Source: CAJGCS01 sp045589955 (GTDB lineage: Bacteria > Bacillota_I > Bacilli_A > ML615J-28 > CAG-313). From it: a stretch of DNA of 36,018 nucleotides. The notes beneath the pieces are model-generated. The model was not told the origin of the DNA and did no database searches. It saw nothing but the letters and a program-made list of their open reading frames with translations. Positions 7,853 to 15,042 of the stretch are shown piece by piece. A program made the position numbers and the translations under genes. How positions within the stretch are numbered: the stretch's first letter is position 1; the number at the start of each line of letters is the position of its first letter. Location: positions 1 through 36,018 of the forward strand of contig JAZNQD010000003.1 in assembly GCA_045589955.1 (NCBI GenBank). Direction: 5' to 3'.

Positions 7853-8751
7853 ATGAATTAATTACTGAATTTTGTCATTACTTGGCAAGTGAGAAAAGAC
7901 GAAAAATGAATACGATAAATAGTTATCGTACTGATTTAGAAAACTATACTTATTATTTAGAGAATAAATTATTAATTGATGATGTGAAAGATGTTACTGT
8001 TGATGATGTTAAAAAATACTTTGCATACATGAAAAAAATGGGTTATAATGCATCATCAATGAGTAGAGAATTAAGCAGTATTCGTGCTTTTCATAAATTC
8101 TTACATATTGAAGGAATTGTAAAAGAAAATGTTACAGTTTCAATATCGACTCCAAAAAAAGATAAGAAACTTCCTACGGTTTTATCAGTAGAAGAAGTGA
8201 TGCGAATTTTAGAATTATTAAATGACGATGGGCCATACAATGCCAGAAACCATGCAATGATTGAGGTAATGTATGCTTGTGGCTTACGTGTTTCTGAACT
8301 TGTTAATTTGAAAATTTCTGAACTACATTTAACTTCTAAACTAATTTCAACAACTGGTAAAGGCAGCAAAGAACGAATTATTCCGATTAATGATTATGCA
8401 ACAAAAGTGCTTAAGAATTATCTTATTGAACATCGTCCTAAGCTTGCGAAAAAACAAAGTAGTCCTTATGTATTTTTGAACAATTTAGGAGAACCAATTT
8501 CAAGACAAAGTTTCTTTAAACTTGTTAAAAAACTTTGTGAAGATGCGAAAATTGATAAAGAAATTTCTCCGCATACGCTTCGCCATAGTTTTGCAACACA
8601 CTTGCTTGAAGCAGGTACAGATTTACGTCTTATTCAAGAAATGTTAGGACATGAAGATATCTCGACTACACAAATCTATACACATTTAAGTAAACAAAAA
8701 ATCAAACAAGTTTATAATCAAGCACATCCACGTGGAGGAAATAAAAAATGA
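7849..8751 (+). CDS. xerD: Tyrosine recombinase XerD
   Basis: 300 residues, the usual XerC/XerD length. An N-terminal SAM-like core-binding domain (1-100) is followed by the catalytic domain. The full catalytic set is visible: R147 (GLRVSEL), K171 (TGKGSKER), H242 and R245 (HTLRHSFATH), H268 (LGHED) and nucleophile Y277 (TQIYTH). With its partner XerC it resolves chromosome dimers at dif. XerD rather than XerC is chosen because deoB follows directly, as in Bacillus subtilis (xerD-drm), and because of the STTQIYTH ending. It overlaps both neighbours by ATGA. A dif site lies about 2.2 kb downstream. XerC is not in the window. Confidence 0.88.
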   Translation: MNELITEFCHYLASEKRRKMNTINSYRTDLENYTYYLENKLLIDDVKDVTVDDVKKYFAYMKKMGYNASSMSRELSSIRAFHKFLHIEGIVKENVTVSISTPKKDKKLPTVLSVEEVMRILELLNDDGPYNARNHAMIEVMYACGLRVSELVNLKISELHLTSKLISTTGKGSKERIIPINDYATKVLKNYLIEHRPKLAKKQSSPYVFLNNLGEPISRQSFFKLVKKLCEDAKIDKEISPHTLRHSFATHLLEAGTDLRLIQEMLGHEDISTTQIYTHLSKQKIKQVYNQAHPRGGNKK

Positions 8752-9929
8752 AATTTAAAAGAATTTTTGTAATTGTTGCAGATTCAATGGGGATTGGTAA
8801 TGCCCCTGATGCAAGTAAATATGAAGACCTTGGAGCTAACACATTTGGCCATATTGCCGACCAATTTCCTGATTTTAAAGTGCCTAATTTAGCATCTCTT
8901 GGCATAGGCAATATTTGCCAAAACAAAACAATAAAAAATGTTCAAAATCCTAAAGCTGTAATTGCACGCTTGGAAGAACAAAGCGTAGGCAAAGATACTC
9001 TTACTGGTCACTTTGAAATTATGGGTTTGAAAGTTACAGAGCCATATCCTTCATTTACTGATACGGGCTTTCCTGATGAACTGATTAAGATGTTAGAAGA
9101 TTATTCAGGACGAAAAGTAATTGGTAATAAGAGCGCCAGTGGAACTGAAATTTTAGTTGAACTTGGTGAAGAGCAACTTAAAACTGGTGCCTTGATTGTT
9201 TATACTTCAGCTGACTCGGTTTTACAAATTGCAGCAAACGAAGAAATTATCCCTCTTCAAGAACTATATGACGTTTGTGCATATGCTCGTAAAATCACAA
9301 TTGAAAACAAAGCTTGGCAAGTTGGACGTATCATTGCTCGACCATTTGTTGGTAAAACAAAAGAAACGTTTACTAGAACTACAAATCGCCATGATTATGC
9401 CTTAAAACCTTTCGCTAAAACTACTTTAGATCATTTAAAAGAAAATGGCTATGATGTTTATGCGGTAGGGAAAATTTATGATATTTTTGATGGCGAAGGC
9501 ATCACAAAAACTTCTCGTTCAAAATCAAATTATGAAGGAATGGAAATAACAATTAATCATCTTATAAGTGATGATTTTACTGGTATTTGCTTTACTAATT
9601 TAGTTGACTTTGATGCTTTATATGGTCATCGTCGCAATCCACTAGGTTACAAAAATGCTATTGAAGAATTTGACAGTCAACTTGGAATTTTTCTAAAAAA
9701 TATGAGAGAAGAAGATTTATTAATTGTTACTGCTGACCACGGAAATGATCCTATTCATCATGGAACAGATCATACACGTGAGCTAGTACCAATGCTTTGC
9801 TATCATAAAAACATTAAAGGCAAAAATCTTGGTACTCTTAAAAGTTTTGCTTCGATTGCTCAAACTATTGCTGATAACTTTAAAATTCAAAAACCAGTTC
9901 TTGGAACTAGTTTCTATGATGAACTATAA
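8748..9929 (+). CDS. deoB: Phosphopentomutase
   Basis: 393 residues, normal length. Interconverts (deoxy)ribose 1-phosphate and 5-phosphate in nucleoside salvage. Alkaline-phosphatase superfamily metal sites are visible: D12 in ADSMGIG, the catalytic threonine region KDTLTGH with FEIMG, and TADHGNDP with HHGTDHTRE near the C-terminus. The start overlaps the xerD stop (ATGA) and is preceded by GGAGG at about 10 nt. It is the last gene of the rightward unit. No other nucleoside-catabolism gene is in the window. Confidence 0.96.
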   Translation: MKFKRIFVIVADSMGIGNAPDASKYEDLGANTFGHIADQFPDFKVPNLASLGIGNICQNKTIKNVQNPKAVIARLEEQSVGKDTLTGHFEIMGLKVTEPYPSFTDTGFPDELIKMLEDYSGRKVIGNKSASGTEILVELGEEQLKTGALIVYTSADSVLQIAANEEIIPLQELYDVCAYARKITIENKAWQVGRIIARPFVGKTKETFTRTTNRHDYALKPFAKTTLDHLKENGYDVYAVGKIYDIFDGEGITKTSRSKSNYEGMEITINHLISDDFTGICFTNLVDFDALYGHRRNPLGYKNAIEEFDSQLGIFLKNMREEDLLIVTADHGNDPIHHGTDHTRELVPMLCYHKNIKGKNLGTLKSFASIAQTIADNFKIQKPVLGTSFYDEL

Positions 9930-10028
9930 CCCTTCTTAGAGAGGTTGAAATAAAAATATTTAATTATTTACTCATTTAAATTCCTTAAGTAAAACCTCAA
10001 AATAATAAAAACGATCAATTTATAACTT

Positions 10029-10052
10029 GACCCGCAAAAGCGGGTCTTTTTT
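10029..10052 (+). terminator. Strong Rho-independent terminator downstream of deoB
   Basis: Stem GACCCGC / GCGGGTC (10029-10035 with 10040-10046), loop AAAA, then TTTTTT. It is the most GC-rich stem in the area and lies 100 nt after the deoB stop. Its layout (TGACCC, A-rich loop, GGG, T-run) recurs in weaker form at the head of each later repeat unit. Confidence 0.85.
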
Positions 10053-10285
10053 GCGTTTTAATTCGTTTGATGATAAATACTTGGATTGCCTTTTTAAATA
10101 TAAAAATGACTACTTATTAAGCTTTAGAATTGATAATAAAACTAACAAGTAAACTTGAATATTAGCATTAAAAAAATATTAAAATAAAAAGATCTTTAAC
10201 AATAACTAAAATTTAATTTGAGACATGGATGAAAGTAAATCTTAAATTGATTCAACATGGAAAAAAAACATCTATTTTAACCTTT

Positions 10286-10301
10286 ATATGCGCGTTTGAA
10301 A
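10286..10301 (+). repeat. Dispersed 16-bp motif, copy in array unit 2
   Basis: ATATGCGCGTTTGAAA, 13 of 16 positions matching CTGTGAGCGTTYGAAA. It is preceded by CCTTT, as in other copies. Confidence 0.55.
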
Positions 10302-10478
10302 AACAAAAAGATGAATAATTTATTATCCAAATTTTCTAAGTAAAGCATATGTTTATTTTAAATTTGTTTTCTAAAAAAAATGACCTTTAAAAATAGGCTA
10401 AATTTGATTTTGCATTGAAAAATAAATAAATACTTAGAAGTTGATATTAAATTGAAAAACACCCTGTTTATGAAGCTT

Positions 10479-10494
10479 ATTTGAGCGTTTGAAA
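10479..10494 (+). repeat. Dispersed 16-bp motif, copy in array unit 3
   Basis: ATTTGAGCGTTTGAAA, 14 of 16 positions, 193 nt after the previous copy. Confidence 0.65.
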
Positions 10495-10670
10495 AAGAAT
10501 TAACAATAAAATATAAATACAAATTTTGGTAAGTAATCACTAATTTATTTTAAAAAAATGTTCTGAAAGAAATGACCCTTAAAAAGGGGCCATTTTTAAT
10601 TTTTGGTGAACAAACCAATAAATACTTAAATGAACAATTAAAATGTAAAAATACCCCTTTAATAAGCCTT

Positions 10671-10686
10671 ATCTGAGCGTTTGAAA
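10671..10686 (+). repeat. Dispersed 16-bp motif, copy in array unit 4
   Basis: ATCTGAGCGTTTGAAA, 14 of 16 positions, 192 nt after the previous copy and about 275 bp from dif. Confidence 0.65.
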
Positions 10687-10960
10687 TAGAATTATTCGAT
10701 GAATTATTCGTTCGATTTTCTAGAAAGTGGAATTTAGAATGGCATAAATCTAAAAATATAAAAGAAAAGAAATTGATAAAAGAAAAAAAACGTAATGGAT
10801 GATACAAAACTGTAATCATCTGAGAAGATGAAATTTGATAAAGTGAATAACTGATCGCTCGTTTTACACATATGAGAAAAAGATATCCACGCCTTATAAA
10901 CACTTATCCACAATATTATAAAAATATAAAATTATATTGGTTTTACTTAGATAATTTATT

Positions 10961-10988
10961 GGTTAACATAATATATATTATAGGAAGT
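10961..10988 (-). other. dif: dif site, XerC/XerD chromosome dimer resolution site
   Basis: A 28-bp site built as 11 + 6 + 11. On the minus strand it reads ACTTCCTATAA (XerC arm), TATATA (centre), TTATGTTAACC (XerD arm). From memory of the Bacillus subtilis dif sequence, 25 of 28 positions agree, including the whole centre and the inner part of both arms. Context agrees: it lies in a gene-free gap with convergent flanking genes, and xerD is about 2.2 kb away. Function is inferred from sequence and position. Confidence 0.88.
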
Positions 10989-11213
10989 AATTCGCATGCA
11001 TTGAAACACAGATAAAATGGGTCTAAACATATTCAATCGTGTTCTTTTGTATGTTTATTTGTCGTTTTTACTATCAAATAACTTATTAAACATACTCAAG
11101 TGCATAAATGTGATTATGTTTAGTGACAACAGATATCAAAAAATGCGTTTAAAATACAAGGCATATTTAAACTTTCCCCCTTCTACTACTAATTATCAAC
11201 AATAGACTAAAAA

Positions 11214-11240
11214 CGTCAAAAAACCGCTCTTAAAGCGGTC
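11214..11240 (-). terminator. Second leftward terminator before dif
   Basis: Stem ACCGCT / AGCGGT (11223-11228 with 11234-11239); on the minus strand it is followed by TTTTTTGAC. It stands about 50 nt beyond the terminator that abuts the PHP gene and would back it up, shielding the dif region from leftward transcription. Confidence 0.7.
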
Positions 11241-11263
11241 GAAATTTGATTTTATTTACAACT

Positions 11264-11290
11264 ATAAAAAAAACAGCACACAGTGCTGCT
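11264..11290 (-). terminator. Terminator after the PHP phosphatase gene
   Basis: On the minus strand CAGCAC, a 3-nt loop, GTGCTG, then a run of eight T. It begins at the stop codon of the PHP gene. Confidence 0.85.
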
Positions 11291-12087
11291 TAGTCTATTT
11301 TATCTAGGATTGTTAATCCTAATTCTTTAGCCATTTGAATAGCTATTTTAGTAAATTTATCATTTAATTGTTTTGGATCATGTGCATCTTCGTTAATAAT
11401 AACTGGTACACCAGCTTCTTTAACAAGCTTGAAAAATTCAATTCTAGGATAATCGTAATTCGTTTGTCCAGACTTTGTTATCCATTGTCTATTTTTCTCC
11501 ATTGCGTTTCTTATTCCGTTTACATTGAACTCAAGATAAACATTATTTTTTATTGCTGAAGCGATGATTTGTTTTGCAACTTTATTACAAGTTTCATTCC
11601 ATTTTCTTTTATATGAAAATATATCTGGATGAGCTATTATCTTAAATAGCCCTGATTCCATCGCTCGAACAACCATTTGTCCGTAAGTTATAATTTCATC
11701 GTCTGTCAGAACGGCATATACACTTTTATATTTGTTATTGTGATAAATATAGTGTTGACCTATAATTAGGAAATCAAGTTTTTCTAAAAACTCTTTGTAA
11801 TTATCGATCATTAAATCAAAATACTCTATCTCTAATCCAGTATAGATTTTGATTTGGTTTCCGTATTTGTTTTTTGCAACACAAAGGTCATTTAAATACT
11901 TATTATTATAGTCTTTAAAATCCATTCGTCGTGTGTAGAAATTAGAAATTATTTCTTGAATTAATGGTCCATGATCAGTAATTGCTATTTCTTGATAGCC
12001 TTTTTTGATTGCTTCATTTACATAATCTGAAGGTGTGCCATTTGCATGTTTACATAAATAAGTATGTGTATGATAATTAGTCCTCAT
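11290..12087 (-). CDS. PHP-family phosphoesterase, histidinol-phosphatase-like
   Basis: 265 residues from the ATG at 12087. This start is chosen over one 13 codons upstream because AGAGGTGA lies just before it and because the product then begins MRTNYHTHT, placing the first metal-binding histidines near the N-terminus as in the family. PHP metal ligands visible: HTH (6-8), TDHGP, a GQHYIYH motif, IAHPD and NEDAHDP. The family includes HisK/HisJ histidinol-phosphate phosphatases, but no his gene is nearby, so another phosphate ester may be the substrate. It overlaps the 3' end of the Fic gene by 11 nt, suggesting one transcript, and is followed by two terminators. Confidence 0.82.
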   Translation of the reverse strand: MRTNYHTHTYLCKHANGTPSDYVNEAIKKGYQEIAITDHGPLIQEIISNFYTRRMDFKDYNNKYLNDLCVAKNKYGNQIKIYTGLEIEYFDLMIDNYKEFLEKLDFLIIGQHYIYHNNKYKSVYAVLTDDEIITYGQMVVRAMESGLFKIIAHPDIFSYKRKWNETCNKVAKQIIASAIKNNVYLEFNVNGIRNAMEKNRQWITKSGQTNYDYPRIEFFKLVKEAGVPVIINEDAHDPKQLNDKFTKIAIQMAKELGLTILDKID

Positions 12088-13159
12088 TATCTTCACCTCT
12101 TGTGATGCCAAAATCATTTGAAACATTTGTTTTTATCCATTTTGCACTTCGACCTGTTCCAAGTGGGCTAATTAGACCATCATCACGCATTTTTACAAGC
12201 ACACGGTTGATTGTAGAAACACTTGTGGTAGGAATTTGATTTTTAATATCATCTTTTGAAAATATATTTGGTAAACTCTTAATAATCTGTTCAACAGAAT
12301 CACTCTTAAATGCATGTTCTTGATGTTTTTCTTCTTTTACCATATGTAGTAATTCGTCATAACCTTCTTTTATAATTGAGAATATTAAACGCATCATATC
12401 ATTTAATTGGAAGTATCCATTTGGATAGTTAATAGAGGCTCTATTTTGTTCATAAATCACTTTTCGGTAATTTTTCAAAAATATTGCCATAAAACTGATA
12501 TATTCAAAACAATCGATATTTGAGCGTAATATCATGTAGTATAAAACAAGGATTGATGCAAGTTCATTATTTTTATTAAAAGGTCTGATTTGAACCATCT
12601 CCAAGTAAGCAACGACAGATAAATGAAGGTGTTCAAAAGTATCTTTAATAAAAAACTCATGGTATGATTCAAGTGTTTTCTCGAAGATCAAACGATTGCT
12701 AACCGGATTTTTTGGATTTCGAACGCTCACAGACGACTTTTCAGTTGAAAAGGCATGAGTTCCCTTGCCAAAAATTCTATTTAAGTATTCAAGAATATCA
12801 CTGCCATTAAATGTAAATATTTTGGCATTTGTTCTAATTGTTTGAAGCACTTCTTTTAGATTTTTTAAGATTTTTTCTTCTTTAGTGCGTGGATTAGAGT
12901 CTTTTGTAAGAATCAAACGCATTCTGTTTTCAGTAAGATTCAGATTTAGAAAATCAGCTAGCATAAAAGCATCTAATTCAACAGATCTTCTTTTTAACTG
13001 TTCTTCTTTTGTTTCTAAAATATCTTTATAAACATCTCCTCGTCCAATCAATTGATAAGTGTTTAACATCTCTTTTAAGACATCTGATGGAATGACATAT
13101 TGTTTCAATATTTCAAAATTATTTTTTGTATTTACTTCTGGCATGAAATGTTTTTGCAT
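12077..13159 (-). CDS. Fic-fold protein with degenerate active site and C-terminal winged helix
   Basis: 360 residues. The layout resembles Fic proteins of the Fic_N-Fic-wHTH type: a helical N-terminal half, a helix-rich core, and a C-terminal winged helix at about 297-345 (SVSTINRVLVKMRDDGLI). At the place of the Fic loop (H-P-F-x-x-G-N-G-R) this protein has I-R-P-F-N-K-N-N-E-L (191-200): the catalytic His is Arg192 and the Gly-Asn-Gly-Arg end is lost. If the fold call is right, it should not transfer AMP and may act as a DNA-binding regulator. AGGTGAC precedes the ATG. One copy of the dispersed 16-bp motif lies inside the gene, at residues about 143-149. The family call is moderate, based on pattern only. 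Confidence 0.6.
   Translation of the reverse strand: MQKHFMPEVNTKNNFEILKQYVIPSDVLKEMLNTYQLIGRGDVYKDILETKEEQLKRRSVELDAFMLADFLNLNLTENRMRLILTKDSNPRTKEEKILKNLKEVLQTIRTNAKIFTFNGSDILEYLNRIFGKGTHAFSTEKSSVSVRNPKNPVSNRLIFEKTLESYHEFFIKDTFEHLHLSVVAYLEMVQIRPFNKNNELASILVLYYMILRSNIDCFEYISFMAIFLKNYRKVIYEQNRASINYPNGYFQLNDMMRLIFSIIKEGYDELLHMVKEEKHQEHAFKSDSVEQIIKSLPNIFSKDDIKNQIPTTSVSTINRVLVKMRDDGLISPLGTGRSAKWIKTNVSNDFGITRGEDNED
12093..12100 (-). promoter_or_regulatory. Ribosome binding site fixing the PHP gene start
   Basis: AGAGGTGA on the minus strand, 5 nt before the ATG at 12087. It lies inside the end of the upstream Fic gene and decides for the shorter protein. Confidence 0.75.
12717..12732 (-). repeat. 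Dispersed 16-bp motif, copy inside the Fic-like gene
   Basis: Perfect 16 of 16 match. Plus strand TTTCGAACGCTCACAG; on the coding strand CTGTGAGCGTTCGAAA, read in frame as part of Ser-Val-Ser-Val-Arg-Asn. Confidence 0.75.
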
Positions 13160-13186
13160 AGAGTCACCTACTTTTTTTATACCTCA

Positions 13187-13215
13187 AGTATATAATAAAT
13201 ATAAATTTTTTTCAA
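13187..13215 (-). promoter_or_regulatory. Promoter for the Fic-like/PHP unit
   Basis: Minus strand -35 TTGAAA (13210-13215) and -10 TATACT (13187-13192), spacing 17. The -35 lies in the T-run of the terminator of the preceding PAP2 gene. Confidence 0.6.
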
Positions 13216-13247
13216 ATAAAAATAGTCAAAAAATTAATTTTGACTAT
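13213..13247 (-). terminator. Terminator after the PAP2 phosphatase gene
   Basis: A 10-bp stem ATAGTCAAAA / TTTTGACTAT (13222-13231 with 13238-13247) that includes the stop codon, followed on the minus strand by TTTTTATTT. Confidence 0.75.
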
Positions 13248-14167
13248 CTTTTTTGCTTTTTAAATATGAAAGGAATAATTCCAAAGGAAATAAAGGAAAT
13301 TAAGAAATAACCAACTGCACTATAAATATTACTTACAAGTTCGCTATCAGGAAGAATAAGTTTACCTAAAGTATAAATTCCATAGACACATCCAACTATT
13401 AAAACACCGATGATTATTCTTAAAATTTTTGTTTTAATACTTACTTCACATGAAAAATTAATAAATTTATTTTCAATAAAAATACCAAGGACAAAGCCTG
13501 ATAATAATCCAAATCCTGTGAATACAACATGAGCTGCAGATGATGCTGGATTATAAAATAAGAATGGCGTAGATAAGACAATCATTCCAATATAGAAAAT
13601 GAATTTATGATTATAACAATATGTCATTATTAAGTAAGCAATATAGGAAACAAATAAACCTAATAAAACGCCAACAATTGTGTCTGTAGGAAAATGAACT
13701 CCAAGATAGACTCTTGAAATAGGAACAAGTGTTATAAAGAGAATTGCAATAACAAATGTTACAATACTTCTTTCATGTAATGCTATTGAGGAAAACAATG
13801 TTGATGCATTTTGGCTATGTCCACTTGGAAATGAACTACCTCCTGGATTATCTAAGAAAGTTACTTTTCGTAAATGTTCATGACCATCAATTTGGAAAGG
13901 ACGTTTACGACCTACAAACATTTTTAAAACTGAATTTAACATAATTGATGAGAAGATTGCAAAAGCCATTTTCTCACCTTTTTCTTTATTGATACACCAA
14001 TAATAAGTGGCAAAAATACCGAAGATGACAATCTTATCACCGAATTGGGTAATTAACCACCAAAACCATGAAACGATAGTTGAACCAAAGACACTAAAGT
14101 TTACAAATAAATTATCGAAGCTATGAATGAGCTCCATTAAAAATAGTTCAAAATCTTGGATACTCAT
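13244..14167 (-). CDS. PAP2-family membrane phosphatase
   Basis: 307 residues from the ATG at 14167, one base after the rluB stop. An in-frame GTG seven codons upstream lacks a ribosome site. It is an integral membrane protein with about eight helices. The three PAP2 signature motifs are complete: K82-x6-R89-P90, PSGH at 114-117, and S151-R-x5-H158-x3-D162, containing the catalytic histidines. Such enzymes dephosphorylate membrane lipid phosphates such as undecaprenyl pyrophosphate or phosphatidate; the substrate cannot be told from sequence. Co-transcription with rluB is likely. A terminator overlaps the stop codon. Confidence 0.88.
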   Translation of the reverse strand: MSIQDFELFLMELIHSFDNLFVNFSVFGSTIVSWFWWLITQFGDKIVIFGIFATYYWCINKEKGEKMAFAIFSSIMLNSVLKMFVGRKRPFQIDGHEHLRKVTFLDNPGGSSFPSGHSQNASTLFSSIALHERSIVTFVIAILFITLVPISRVYLGVHFPTDTIVGVLLGLFVSYIAYLIMTYCYNHKFIFYIGMIVLSTPFLFYNPASSAAHVVFTGFGLLSGFVLGIFIENKFINFSCEVSIKTKILRIIIGVLIVGCVYGIYTLGKLILPDSELVSNIYSAVGYFLISFISFGIIPFIFKKQKR

Positions 14168-14168
14168 A

Positions 14169-14927
14169 TTAATAACTTCTTCTTTCACGTTTCAAAATTT
14201 TAGAAGCTTTTGAAAGTTCAAATAGAACTTTTACTTCATGAGGTGTTAAGCGACGCACTTCACCTTCATGTAAATCATCAATTCTTATGTTTCCAAAACG
14301 AACTCGTGTTAATTTTTTAACTTCATGGCCAATACTTGCAAACATTTCTTTTACTTGATGGTTTATTCCTTCTGTAATTGTTATTCTTACTAAGCAAGAA
14401 TTATTTTTGCGATCAACAGAATCGATATCAACTAATGAAGGAAGTGTTTGATGACCATTAATAATAACACCCTTTTCAAGTTTTTGGATTTCTTCTTGAG
14501 AAATGATACCTTTAATACGAACCAAATATTCTTTTTGGATACCGCTTTGTGGTCCAACCATTCGGTTCATAAAGTCACCATCGTTTGTTAATAAAATAAC
14601 ACCTTTTGTGTCATAGTCTAAACGACCAACTGGATATAAGCGATCTTTAAGCATTTCTTTTGAACAATAATCTAAAACGGTTTTACGATTATGTTCATCA
14701 TTAGCACTTGAAATAACTGCACGAGGTTTATTTAAAACATAATACTGTTTTTGAACTTTACCTATTACGATATCATCAACAGTTACTTCATCATTAGGGT
14801 TTAATTTATATCCTAATGTTTCTACAACTTGACCATTTACTTTGACACGTCCTTCTTTAATAAGCTCTTCAGCTTTTCTTCTACTGGCTACTCCACATGA
14901 TGCAATTCTCTTTTGGATTCTTTCCAC
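14169..14927 (-). CDS. rluB: Ribosomal large-subunit pseudouridine synthase RluB-type
   Basis: 252 residues. An N-terminal S4 RNA-binding domain (1-60, with IASCGVASRRKAEELI) is followed by the RsuA/RluB catalytic domain, with the catalytic aspartate D104 in GRLDYDT and LLTNDGD just after. It modifies 23S rRNA. The chosen start is GTG at 14927, giving the family's usual MERIQ beginning, with GGAAGGA at 10 nt; a GTG three codons earlier would be too close to that ribosome site. It follows dacB-spmA-spmB as in Bacillus subtilis, but here it has its own promoter and a terminator separates it from spmB. Confidence 0.93.
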   Translation of the reverse strand: MERIQKRIASCGVASRRKAEELIKEGRVKVNGQVVETLGYKLNPNDEVTVDDIVIGKVQKQYYVLNKPRAVISSANDEHNRKTVLDYCSKEMLKDRLYPVGRLDYDTKGVILLTNDGDFMNRMVGPQSGIQKEYLVRIKGIISQEEIQKLEKGVIINGHQTLPSLVDIDSVDRKNNSCLVRITITEGINHQVKEMFASIGHEVKKLTRVRFGNIRIDDLHEGEVRRLTPHEVKVLFELSKASKILKRERRSY

Positions 14928-14988
14928 AAAAAACACATCCTTCCATTTTGAATTTATCTTGGTTTTACTTATATTTTTTTATACTATT

Positions 14989-15017
14989 ATTATACTAAAT
15001 TTTACAAAAAAAAGCAA
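14989..15017 (-). promoter_or_regulatory. rluB promoter embedded in the spmB terminator
   Basis: Minus strand -35 TTGCTT (15012-15017) and -10 TATAAT (14989-14994), spacing 17. The -35 is formed by the 3' arm and T-tract of the spmB terminator, the same arrangement as at 3601-3629. Confidence 0.6.
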
Positions 15018-15042
15018 GAAAAATATACTTATACTTTTCTTG
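15005..15042 (-). terminator. Terminator after spmB
   Basis: On the minus strand CAAGAAAA pairs with TTTTCTTG (15035-15042 with 15015-15022), extended by an inner TATA/TATA stem, then CTTTTTTTT. Confidence 0.75.

Larger units (their letters stand above)
10028..10764 (+). repeat. Tandem array of degenerate ~192-bp units next to dif
   Basis: Units begin near 10028, 10190, 10381 and 10573. The heads align as TGACCCgcAAAA, aGAtCTTTAAcAATA, TGACCTTTAAAAATA and TGACCCTTAAAAAGG. Shared blocks include ATAAATACTTA in units 1, 3 and 4; an ATAAGC-TTA segment; and CAAATTTT followed by TAAGTAA and TTTATTTTAAA between units. Units 2-4 each contain a copy of the GAGCGTTTGAAA motif, at 10286, 10479 and 10671 (spacing 193 and 192). 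The first unit is shorter and lacks it. Divergence is high, so the array looks old. Confidence 0.7.
9930..11289. other. Gene-free region at the probable replication terminus
   Basis: 1.36 kb with no credible gene. In order it holds a short spacer after deoB, a strong terminator at 10029-10052, a tandem array of about four degenerate ~192-bp units (10028-10764), an AT-rich stretch with one perfect DnaA-box 9-mer (10904-10912), a dif site (10961-10988), a further AT-rich stretch, and two leftward terminators. Short open frames here have no ribosome sites and fall in repeats. Flanking genes converge on the region. Confidence 0.75.

Noticed and set aside
10028..10764. CRISPR array
   Set aside because: The units are about 192 bp, diverged over their whole length, and have no short identical repeats with unique spacers. 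No cas gene is present.
10358..10903. Two minus-strand open frames (60 and 117 codons) with similar peptides
   Set aside because: They lie in the tandem repeat array and resemble each other only because the DNA units are repeated. They have no ribosome sites and use AT-rich, Phe/Ile/Ser-heavy codons unlike neighbouring genes.
10862..10990. Replication origin suggested by DnaA-box-like sequences and an AT-rich stretch
   Set aside because: Flanking genes converge rather than diverge, no dnaA, dnaN or rpmH is near, and a dif site is present. The number of perfect boxes is close to chance.
11017..11205. Plus-strand 62-codon open frame right of dif
   Set aside because: No credible ribosome site, no recognisable domain, and it lies in AT-rich terminus DNA pointing against two strong leftward terminators.
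12087..12126. Longer N-terminus for the PHP phosphatase
   Set aside because: The extra 13 residues overlap the Fic-like gene, have no ribosome site of their own and would displace the metal-binding HTH from the N-terminus. The internal ATG has a strong site.
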